Both the position numbers and the translations under genes were made by a program. This document shows, in pieces, positions 16,554 through 23,284 of a stretch of 64,000 nt of DNA (positions are counted from its first letter, which is position 1; each line of letters starts with the position of its first letter). The stretch is from Candidatus Binatia bacterium (GTDB lineage: Bacteria; Desulfobacterota; Binatia; UBA9968; JAJDTQ01). Under the pieces are notes generated by a model. It searched no databases and was not told the DNA's origin. It worked only from the letters and a program-made list of their open reading frames with translations. The stretch lies in NCBI GenBank assembly GCA_951813575.1, contig OX638375.1, forward strand, positions 1,403,001 through 1,467,000, in the 5' to 3' direction.

Positions 16554-17324
16554 CTAGACCTCTCGCCCCGTCGCCGGCGGAAACCCCTCGGCGTGCCAGG
16601 CGCCGCCGCTGCCGCCCGGGGCGGAGGCCGGAGGCACCAGGTGTGAGCCGATGGCCTCCCGCACGCGGCGCATCTGCTGGCGCGAACGGTCGTCGCCGTC
16701 GTCCGGCGGGATCGCCTCGCCGATGACGACTTCCACTTCGCCGGGCCTGAGACGCCAGTCTCCGCGCCGCATGAGGGCCCCCGACCCGTTGAGGGTGACG
16801 GGCACGATGGGGACCCCCGCCTTCTCCGCCATACGGAATCCTCCGCGCTTGAACGGCAACAGCCGTCCGTCCGTGCTCCGCGTCCCTTCCGGAAACACCA
16901 CGACGGACATGCCCCGGGCCAGCCTGTCGCACGCGCCGGCCATGGCGGCCGCCACATCCTTCGACCGGGCGCGCTTGACGATGATGTGCTTGGAGGCCCA
17001 CAGCGCCCAGCCGAAGAACGGCAACCGGAGGAGCTCCCGCTTGGCCATCCAGCGCAACTGGAACGGCCCCAGTGCCCGCACCAGCACGGGAATGTCGATG
17101 TTGCTCTGGTGATTGGCCATGAAGATGTACGCCCGCCGGGGATCCAGCTGCCCGGTCTCGCGCACCCTCAACTCCACCCCGCCGGTCCTGAGAACGCACC
17201 ACGACCAGAACCGGAACATCGGATAGACCCGCTTGCCGTAGGGGTCCACGAGCCCAAGTGCAATGATGGGAATGCTCTGGAATATGCTTGAAATAACGAT
17301 CAGCGCCAGCTTTAGCGTGTACAT
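16554..17324 (-). CDS. plsC: 1-acyl-sn-glycerol-3-phosphate acyltransferase
   Basis: A 256-aa membrane acyltransferase that makes phosphatidic acid from lysophosphatidic acid. An N-terminal hydrophobic helix (LALIVISSIFQSIPIIALGL) anchors it. The four acyltransferase blocks are visible: NHQSNID (HX4D, His72 and Asp77), FFGWALWASKHIIVKR, VVFPEGTRS and VPIVPVTLNGS. The ATG at 17324 is chosen since a longer frame gives an atypical N-terminus; no perfect binding site is visible. It is the first gene of the plsC-rnj-ftsK-lolA cluster. Confidence 0.93.
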   Translation of the reverse strand: MYTLKLALIVISSIFQSIPIIALGLVDPYGKRVYPMFRFWSWCVLRTGGVELRVRETGQLDPRRAYIFMANHQSNIDIPVLVRALGPFQLRWMAKRELLRLPFFGWALWASKHIIVKRARSKDVAAAMAGACDRLARGMSVVVFPEGTRSTDGRLLPFKRGGFRMAEKAGVPIVPVTLNGSGALMRRGDWRLRPGEVEVVIGEAIPPDDGDDRSRQQMRRVREAIGSHLVPPASAPGGSGGAWHAEGFPPATGREV

Positions 17325-17452
17325 GCGGGTGAAGGCGTGTGCGCCCGGACTACTCGGCGGCCTGAATGTACGGGCGGTTTCATTGTAGGGGATATGCGCG
17401 CCGAATGCAATTTTGGCGGATCGGCAAGCCGCCGGAGGAAGGAGAACCACGT

Positions 17453-17481
17453 GTAGGGGCGGGTTTCAAACCCGCCTCTAC
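17453..17481. repeat. Palindromic repeat GTAGGGGCGGGTTT / AAACCCGCC (copy 1)
   Basis: An almost perfect palindrome of about 29 bases, built from GTAGGGGCGGGTTT and its complement around a central C. The same element occurs at 20870-20896 and, degenerate, near 55634-55659. The TAG stop of the minus-strand binding-protein gene at 17478 is taken from the terminal CTAC of this repeat. Confidence 0.85.
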
Positions 17482-18485
17482 AGCTCGATCTTCTCGGAGT
17501 ACAGTCCCTTCACGAAACCAGCCTGCTGAAGCCGCTTCAGGGCCTCCAGCTCCAGGAGCTGATGCGGAATAAGCCTTCTCGCGCGCGAGTCCGTGACGGA
17601 GACCGCATCGATAAGCGCCTGCACCCCCTCGGCACGCGGCACCGGCAGCGGTTCCAGTTGGTTGGCCAGGAACCCATAGGCGCTGGAGAGGGTGGTCCCT
17701 TCGGCCAGCGTGCCGTATTTTTTTATGATACGCATGCTGTCCGCGCGATCGGTCAGGAAGTGTTGGACACCGTTCAGGTAGGCCATCAGGAAACGCCGCA
17801 ATACGTTGGGGCGACCTTCGGCGAAGGACCGCGTCGTGACCAACAGGTCGGTGACGAGATGGACCTCCCCGACGTCGAGTACCTTGATGCCCGCCCGTTG
17901 CGCCTGCGCCGCCACCTGAGGAACCAGGGGCGCTCCCTGCACGACGTCGCGGAAGATGGCGGCGGCCCGCTGGGGCGAGTAGCCGATGGGAACCATCTCC
18001 ACGTCGTCCACCGGATCGAGCCCGGCCCGCCGCAACGCCACCCGCGCGATCAGGTCCGACTTCCTCCCGAGACCCGACACTCCCACCTTCTTGCCCTTGA
18101 GCTGCGCCAGGTGATCGACGTACGAAGCCACGCCGAAACGATAGTTTTCCGCGCTCCCGTGTCCTCCGAAGAAAACCAGGTCGGCGCCGTTGCTCACGGC
18201 CTCGAGGGGAGGCAGCACGTCCCGGGACGACACCAGGATGTCGATCCCGAGCAGCGACTGCACGCCGCCGGCGGCGGCTCCCTCGATGTAGGCGGCCTCG
18301 ACGTCGACGCCGTACTTGGCGAACAGGTCCGTGTCGTCGGCGACCCAGGTGATGACGGTGCCTACCCCGAACCCGGTCAAGCCGACTCGAACCGGCGGTC
18401 TGGCTTCGGATCCGAGAGCGACGGAGACGACCGTCACCGCCGCAACCGCTGCCGCCGCAAGTGACCTCAGGAATCTCGAGAACAT
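17478..18485 (-). CDS. NMT1/THI5-type ABC transporter substrate-binding protein
   Basis: A 335-aa periplasmic protein. The start at 18485 gives a clear signal peptide (MFSRFLRSLAAAAVAAVTVV, cleaved after about residue 28). The mature part follows the SsuA/THI5/NMT1 fold: VRVGLTGFGVGTVITWVADD, then DLFAKYGVDVEAAYIEGAA, QSLLGIDILVSSRDVLPPLE, and the LKGKKVGVSGLGRKSDLIAR segment. This family delivers alkanesulfonates, pyrimidine precursors, nitrate or aromatic compounds to ABC permeases; the ligand is not evident. No permease or ATPase gene lies next to it, so it is an orphan binding protein. It lies downstream of hemH and ends in a palindromic repeat. Confidence 0.82.
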   Translation of the reverse strand: MFSRFLRSLAAAAVAAVTVVSVALGSEARPPVRVGLTGFGVGTVITWVADDTDLFAKYGVDVEAAYIEGAAAGGVQSLLGIDILVSSRDVLPPLEAVSNGADLVFFGGHGSAENYRFGVASYVDHLAQLKGKKVGVSGLGRKSDLIARVALRRAGLDPVDDVEMVPIGYSPQRAAAIFRDVVQGAPLVPQVAAQAQRAGIKVLDVGEVHLVTDLLVTTRSFAEGRPNVLRRFLMAYLNGVQHFLTDRADSMRIIKKYGTLAEGTTLSSAYGFLANQLEPLPVPRAEGVQALIDAVSVTDSRARRLIPHQLLELEALKRLQQAGFVKGLYSEKIEL

Positions 18486-18580
18486 GATCCCCTCCCGCGC
18501 CGTGGACATGAGTGGGAAGCGCGGTCGACCGGCGACCGCACCAGAATCCTATCGGCAGACCGCCCCCGGGTCAACACGAT

Positions 18581-19540
18581 CTATGAGCCTGAAGCGAGCG
18601 CGGCCAGCAGGTCCATGAACAGCGGATGATCGTTCACGGCAGGGGCCCGGTAGAAGCCCATTCCCAGCGCCTCGGCCCGTTGCCGCGCCTCCACGTCCAG
18701 ATCGTAGAGCACCTCGACGTGGTCACAGACGAAACCGATGGGGACTACCACCACCGCCCGCTCCCCGTCTCCCGCCAGGGTCTCGATGACTTCGCACACG
18801 TCGGGCTCGAGCCACGGGTCGTTGGGGTTGCCGCTCCGGCTCTGGTAGGCCAGCGTCCACCGGGACCGTCCCAACCTCTCCGCCACCCCTTGGGAGGCCC
18901 TCCGAAACTCCGCGGCGTATGGGGAGTCATCGGCCATGGAACGGGGAATGCTGTGGGCGGTGAACACGAGAGGCGCATCCCGCCGGGCCGGCGGCATCCG
19001 GTCGATGGTGGCGGCCGCCCGGTCGGCCACCGCCTGAACGTACAGCGGGTGGTCGGACCAAGCGCCCGAGTACGCCACCGCCGGCTCGCCGGCGGCGGTC
19101 CGGGCTGCCTCCACGCTGCCGACGTACCGGTCCCACGAGGCCTCCGCCCGGAACGCGGAGAGGATGATCGCCGACACGCGGCGGCAACCGTCCGCCCGGA
19201 GCGCCGCCAGGGTCTGGTCCAGAAACGGGTGCCAGTTACGCATGCCGACGTGGACGGGGACGGCGACACCGTCCCGCGCGAGCCTCTCCCGCAGCGCCGC
19301 CGCCTGCCTGCGCGTGATCTCGTTCAGCGGCGAGCGGCCGCCGATGATCTCATAGTGGTGCGCCACCTCGTCGAGACGGGACGGCGGTATACGCCGTCCG
19401 GCGGTGACGCGCTCGATAAACGGCCGGACCTCGTCGGGATTCTCGGGACCGCCGAACGCGATCAGGAGAACCGCGTCGAAAACGTCCTTCGCGCGCCCGG
19501 GCGCCGGCCGTTTTCCCCGGGGTGATGGATTATGGTCCAT
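18581..19540 (-). CDS. hemH: Ferrochelatase
   Basis: A 319-aa enzyme that inserts Fe(II) into protoporphyrin IX, the last step of haem b synthesis. Visible features: LLIAFGGPENPDEVRPFIERV near the N-terminus (family LLmnlGgP), HYEIIGGRSPLNEITRRQA, VHVGMRNWHPFLDQTLAAL, the active-site region VFTAHSIPRSMAD (catalytic His), and VVVPIGFVCDHVEVLYDLD with the conserved Glu and Asp. A fairly basic N-terminal extension of about 20 residues precedes the core. No membrane segment is seen. It is divergent from the TPR gene at 19576 with a very short shared upstream region. Confidence 0.93.
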   Translation of the reverse strand: MDHNPSPRGKRPAPGRAKDVFDAVLLIAFGGPENPDEVRPFIERVTAGRRIPPSRLDEVAHHYEIIGGRSPLNEITRRQAAALRERLARDGVAVPVHVGMRNWHPFLDQTLAALRADGCRRVSAIILSAFRAEASWDRYVGSVEAARTAAGEPAVAYSGAWSDHPLYVQAVADRAAATIDRMPPARRDAPLVFTAHSIPRSMADDSPYAAEFRRASQGVAERLGRSRWTLAYQSRSGNPNDPWLEPDVCEVIETLAGDGERAVVVVPIGFVCDHVEVLYDLDVEARQRAEALGMGFYRAPAVNDHPLFMDLLAALASGS

Positions 19541-19575
19541 GGAGTTGCTACACTGGCGTTGTGGTTACCACCCAC

Positions 19576-20487
19576 ATGCCGTTTCGTCGAGCTTTCCAAG
19601 ACCGCGGCAACGCCCGCGCCCTGCCCTTGATCCACGGACCGTTGCACCAAGCCGCCGTTGTGTTGCTGGCGCTGTTCCTCGTTGCCGGCGGCGTCCCCGC
19701 CGGCGCCGCGTCCGTGGCGGACCCGGCGGCCGTCAACGGAACCGTCCGGAACGACGGCGGGGAGGCGGCCGAGGCCTTGGCGCGCGCCGCCGCCCTTTAC
19801 GGACAGTTCAAGTCCTCGGAAGCCCTGGTCGAGCTCAAGAAGGCGTTGGCGCTGGCGCCCGACGATCCGGAAGTCCTGGTCTGGACCGCGCGGACCTACA
19901 TCGACGTGGGCGACATGATCCCCGAGACGGTCCCCGACTGGCAGCAGAAACGCCAGGAGCAGTACCGCACCGCCGAGCGTTACGCGCGCGCGGCGGTCAA
20001 GGTCGATCCGAAGTCGACCTGGCCCCACTTCTTCCTGGCCGTGGCGTTGGGGAAGGTGGCCGAGTTCTCCGGCGTCAAGAAGCAGATCGCGCTGGCCGGT
20101 GACATCCGCAAGGCCACCGACACCGCCATCGCCCTCGACCCCGACAACGGCTTTGCCTATCACGTCCTGGGCGTATGGCACCGGCGCATGGCCGAGATCA
20201 ACCAGGCCGAACGCCTGCTGGCGAAGTTGTTCTTTCTGGGCTCGGTCCCGCCCGGGCGCATGGACGACTCGGTCCGCTACCTGAAGAAGGCCATCGACCA
20301 CAACCCCGACGTCATCAACCACCACCTGGAGCTGGCAAGGACCTACCACGCGCTCGGCAAGCCGGAACTGGCCCGCCGGCACCTGGAGACCGTGGCCGAG
20401 CTACCGATCAAATTCTCCGACGACGCGATACACAAGCGGAAGGCGCAGCAGTTGCTGCAGGAGATCGGCCGCAACGGCAGCGGCTGA
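19576..20487 (+). CDS. Exported TPR-repeat protein
   Basis: A 303-aa protein starting at the ATG at 19576; the frame is open further upstream but would overlap the divergent hemH start. Residues about 20-48 are a signal sequence (AAVVLLALFLVAGGVPAGAA). The rest consists of helical repeats: YGQFKSSEALVELKKALALA, DPEVLVWTARTYIDVGDM, AERYARAAVKVDPKSTWPHF, DTAIALDPDNGFAYHVLGVW, SVRYLKKAIDHNPDVINHHL and ARTYHALGKPELARRHLETV. It resembles the RMD-type TPR proteins of Gram-negative bacteria, which are periplasmic with unknown partners. Confidence 0.75.
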   Translation: MPFRRAFQDRGNARALPLIHGPLHQAAVVLLALFLVAGGVPAGAASVADPAAVNGTVRNDGGEAAEALARAAALYGQFKSSEALVELKKALALAPDDPEVLVWTARTYIDVGDMIPETVPDWQQKRQEQYRTAERYARAAVKVDPKSTWPHFFLAVALGKVAEFSGVKKQIALAGDIRKATDTAIALDPDNGFAYHVLGVWHRRMAEINQAERLLAKLFFLGSVPPGRMDDSVRYLKKAIDHNPDVINHHLELARTYHALGKPELARRHLETVAELPIKFSDDAIHKRKAQQLLQEIGRNGSG

Positions 20488-20518
20488 GGCGAGTGTGGTC
20501 AGGCACGGCGCCGCCGCA

Positions 20519-20836
20519 CTACCACTCGATACGGACGCACACCTCTTCTCCCCTCTCCTCCACCGGCAGGACCGTCAGCGGGTCGCCGCCCTTGGGCAGC
20601 ACGCAGTCTCCGGTGCCGAGATCGAAACAGTAGCCGTGATTGTCGCAACGGACCTTCCCCGCGACGATGGGGCCGTTCATCAGGTCCGCGCTCTCGTGCG
20701 GACAATAACGCGAGAACGCGACGTAGCCGTCGTCCATGCGAGTGAGGACGAGAGCCCGCCCGTTGAGGTCCACCGCCTTCCGCTCTCCGGGCTCCAGCTC
20801 ACCGGCGCGGGCCACCGGAATGTACGTCAATCCCAC
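20519..20836 (-). CDS. Rieske [2Fe-2S] ferredoxin
   Basis: A 105-aa soluble Rieske protein. Cluster ligands are Cys45 and His47 (CPHESADL) and Cys64 and His67 (CDNHGYCFDL), the standard CxH...CxxH pattern. Small proteins of this form serve as electron carriers for ring-hydroxylating dioxygenases or nitrite-reductase-like systems. No oxygenase gene is next to it; the neighbouring gene on the same strand is an amidohydrolase, so its partner is not known. There is no signal peptide, so it is cytoplasmic. Confidence 0.9.
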   Translation of the reverse strand: MGLTYIPVARAGELEPGERKAVDLNGRALVLTRMDDGYVAFSRYCPHESADLMNGPIVAGKVRCDNHGYCFDLGTGDCVLPKGGDPLTVLPVEERGEEVCVRIEW

Positions 20837-20869
20837 CGGGTTCCCCCTTGTTTCCAGTCCTCAACCACA

Positions 20870-20896
20870 CAGGGGCGGGTTTGAAACCCGCCCCTG
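20870..20896. repeat. Perfect 27-base palindrome (copy 2 of the GGGGCGGGTTT repeat)
   Basis: The sequence is CAGGGGCGGGTTT-G-AAACCCGCCCCTG, a perfect 13-1-13 inverted repeat lying in the gap between the deacylase and Rieske genes. It could fold into a strong hairpin in RNA but has no T-run after it, so it is better seen as a dispersed repeat than a terminator. Confidence 0.9.
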
Positions 20897-20941
20897 CCCG
20901 TATCGAACGATAAAGCTCCGAGGAATCTGTCCGAGCCGGCG

Positions 20942-22642
20942 CTACGCGGCCGCCGCGCGGCTCGGAGCGTACGCCGAGCCGCGCAGCACCTGGCCCGGGA
21001 GGTCGCCGCTGAGACGGCCGTCCTCGTAGATCACGCCGCCGTTGACGATCGTGTAGTGGATGCCGTCGGAGCGCTGGATCAGGCGCTTGGTGCCGGCCGG
21101 GTAGTCCTCGGCCCACTCGGGCTCGTAGGCGCGCACGGTGTCGGGATCGAACAGGGTCAGATCCGCCGCGTAGCCGGGCCGGATCAGGCCTCTGCCCTCG
21201 AGTCCGTACACCGAAGCGACGTGGAAGGTGAGCTTGTGCACCGCCTCCTCCAGCGTCATGAGGCCGCGCTCCCGGACCCACAGGCCCAGGAGCGTGGTGC
21301 CGTAGCCGAAGTCGGCGCCGTACAGCACGTGGGCGCCGGCGTCCGAGGTGCCCACCAGCACGTAGGGGCTGCGCAGGATCTCGCCCATGGCCTGGGCATC
21401 GCCTCCCGTGTTGGCGTTCTGGAAGGTCGTGAGCAGACCCTCGTCCAGCGACAGGTCCAGGAAGGCGTCCACCGGATCCTGATTGCGCATGGCCGCCATC
21501 TCCGCGACGCTCTTTCCCTCGTAACGCTTGTTCTCTTCCTTGACGACCTTCTCCACCTGCACGATGTCCCAGCGCCTGTGGAAATTGGTCATGCGCTTGG
21601 TGGCCAGGTCCTCGCGCAGCTTCTGGCGCGTGGCCGGATCGGCAAACGCCTGCTGGCGCACCTCCACCGGCAGAAACATGATGTTCTTCCAGGTGGGGAA
21701 CTCGTCGAAGAGCTGGGCGTTCTGCAGGTTGAAGTGACGGACCAGGGGGACCGTCTGGGTGAGCCCGTAGGCGCGGTAGCCGTCGCGGAAGATCCGCGAC
21801 ACCGCGTCCAGTTGCTCCTGCCAGAGGGTGGGCTCCGCCCAACGGTGATGCACGCTCTGCCAGATGATCGGCCGCTGCGTCCGGCTGGCCAGGTCGTGAT
21901 AGGTGTCGAAGTGCTCCAACTTGTTGCGGCCCAGGATGGTCTCGATGATGCCGCTGTTGAGCTCGCCGAGCACGTCGCAAAGGGCGTACAATTCCTCGTC
22001 GTCCGCCAGCCGGCTGGCCACGGGCTTGCCGTCCTCCCGCATGTGGCGCTCGTTTCGGTTGGTGGAGAACCCAAGCGCGCCCGCGTCCATGGCGTCCCGC
22101 ACCAGGGCCTTCATCTTCTGCACTTCCGGCGCGGTGGCCTTCCGCTCCACCGACTCCTCGCCCATGACGTTCTGGCGCACGGCGATGTGCCCCACCAGGC
22201 CGCCGACGTTGATGCCGAGCCGGCCCTCCAGGGCGTCGAGGTACTCGCCGTAGCTGTGCCAACCCCAGGTCACGCCCTTCTCCAGGGCGAAACGCGGGAT
22301 GGCCTCCACCCGCACGAAGCTCTTGACCAGCGCGTCCTCGCCGCCGTCGCTGACGGGCGCCAGCGCCAGGCCGCAGTTGCCCATGACGATGGAAGTGATG
22401 CCGTGTTGGGGCTCGGAGGTGCCGTAGGGATCCCAGAGGATCTGCGCGTCCATGTGGGTATGGTGGTCGATGAAGCCCGGAGACACCACCAGCCCGGCGG
22501 CGTCGATGGTCCGGGTCGCCGAGCCCTTGAGACGGCCCACCTCGGCGATCTTGCCGTCCTTCACGCCCACGTCCGCCGTGTGAGACGGCAGTCCGGAACC
22601 GTCGGCCACGCGCCCGCCACGTATCAGCAGATCATATTCCAT
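20942..22642 (-). CDS. N-acyl-D-amino-acid deacylase family amidohydrolase
   Basis: A 566-aa enzyme of the D-aminoacylase branch of the amidohydrolase superfamily, which hydrolyses N-acyl-D-amino acids or related amides. It starts MEYDLLIRGGRVADGSG, with GGAGGA upstream. Metal-site features: FIDHHTHMD (His61, His63), VMGNCGLALAP (the Cys that replaces the carboxylated Lys in D-aminoacylases, near residue 95), GALGFSTNRN, a later WQSVHHRW segment and VGTSDAGAHV with the conserved Asp near 455. The C-terminus returns to the beta-sandwich (YAADLTLFDPDTV, IHYTIVNGGVIYEDGRL). The true substrate is unknown; many members in this lineage are annotated by homology only. Confidence 0.88.
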   Translation of the reverse strand: MEYDLLIRGGRVADGSGLPSHTADVGVKDGKIAEVGRLKGSATRTIDAAGLVVSPGFIDHHTHMDAQILWDPYGTSEPQHGITSIVMGNCGLALAPVSDGGEDALVKSFVRVEAIPRFALEKGVTWGWHSYGEYLDALEGRLGINVGGLVGHIAVRQNVMGEESVERKATAPEVQKMKALVRDAMDAGALGFSTNRNERHMREDGKPVASRLADDEELYALCDVLGELNSGIIETILGRNKLEHFDTYHDLASRTQRPIIWQSVHHRWAEPTLWQEQLDAVSRIFRDGYRAYGLTQTVPLVRHFNLQNAQLFDEFPTWKNIMFLPVEVRQQAFADPATRQKLREDLATKRMTNFHRRWDIVQVEKVVKEENKRYEGKSVAEMAAMRNQDPVDAFLDLSLDEGLLTTFQNANTGGDAQAMGEILRSPYVLVGTSDAGAHVLYGADFGYGTTLLGLWVRERGLMTLEEAVHKLTFHVASVYGLEGRGLIRPGYAADLTLFDPDTVRAYEPEWAEDYPAGTKRLIQRSDGIHYTIVNGGVIYEDGRLSGDLPGQVLRGSAYAPSRAAAA

Positions 22643-22781
22643 GGACAAGTCCTCCTTCGTCGCAACGCCTGGAAGGAAACGGGCGGACCGGGCGTCCGCC
22701 GCGACCTTTCTTTGCGGGATGCAGCATATTGAATCGCGCGCGGTTGTGCAACATGCGAATCCCCGTCCAATGGTGCCCCTT

Positions 22782-22907
22782 CCCGTCACGCCGGGCTTGA
22801 CCCGGGGTCCAGAGGCCCCCCTCCCCGTCACCCCGGCCTTGAGCCGGGGTCCAGAGGCCCCCTTCCCCGTCACCCCGGCCTTGAGCCGGGGTCCAGAGGC
22901 GGGCCGG
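22782..22907. repeat. Three tandem copies of a 42-base GC-rich repeat
   Basis: Copies start at 22782, 22824 and 22866, each CCCGTCAC followed by CCGGCCTTGAGCCGGGGTCC and AGAGGC. Copy 1 differs by a few bases (GCCGGGCTTGACCCGGGGTCC). Each unit contains an internal inverted repeat (CCCGG...CCGGG) able to form a hairpin. There are no unique spacers, so this is not a CRISPR array. Confidence 0.85.
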
Positions 22908-22979
22908 GCATGGCGGCTCCACCTCCCCGGTCCCCTTCCTGGTTTTCGGATCAAGTCGGAATGACGAGGAGGGTACGCC

Positions 22980-23155
22980 TGGACCCCGGGTCAAGCCCGG
23001 GGTGACGGGAAGGGGCGCCCGGGGGGTGACCGGGAAGGGGCGCCCGGTGACGGGAAGGGGCGCCTGGGGGGGTGACCGGGAAGGGCGCCCGGGTGGCGGG
23101 AAGTGGCGCCTGGGGGTGACCGGGGAGGGCGCCTGGGGTGACGGGGAGCGTACGC
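22980..23155. repeat. Degenerate inverted array of the same GC-rich repeat family
   Basis: The block opens with GACCCCGGGTCAAGCCCGGG, the reverse-orientation form of the upstream unit, and then repeats a G-rich motif of GGTGACCGGGAAGGGGCGCC type at least six times with variable length. The two arrays in opposite orientation can pair over more than 100 bases. The motif recalls dispersed intergenic palindromes known in several proteobacteria. Confidence 0.75.
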
Positions 23156-23284
23156 CTGCGTTCGAGGATCAGGTGCGTTTGGCCGCTTCAATGCCGGCGT
23201 TCTCATTGCCCTTTTCGGATCAATCAGCCAAACTTTCCAGCCGGGGTCGCCGACCCAATACCGACACAACCAACAGGAGCAACC

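Larger units (their letters stand above)
22643..23284. other. Gene-free 642-base interval with GC-rich repeats
   Basis: No convincing gene is present on either strand. The left part (22643-22770) is the upstream region of the deacylase gene. From 22782 on it is filled with variants of the CCCGTCACCCCGGC / GCCGGGGTCC repeat, direct on the left and inverted from about 22980, described in the repeat entries. The right 100 bases lead to the ribosome binding region of the hydroxylase gene (ACAGGAGCAACC before the ATG at 23285). Confidence 0.75.

Noticed and set aside
22782-22907. Regular repeats that might suggest a CRISPR array
   Set aside because: Units are contiguous with no unique spacers and no cas genes are present.
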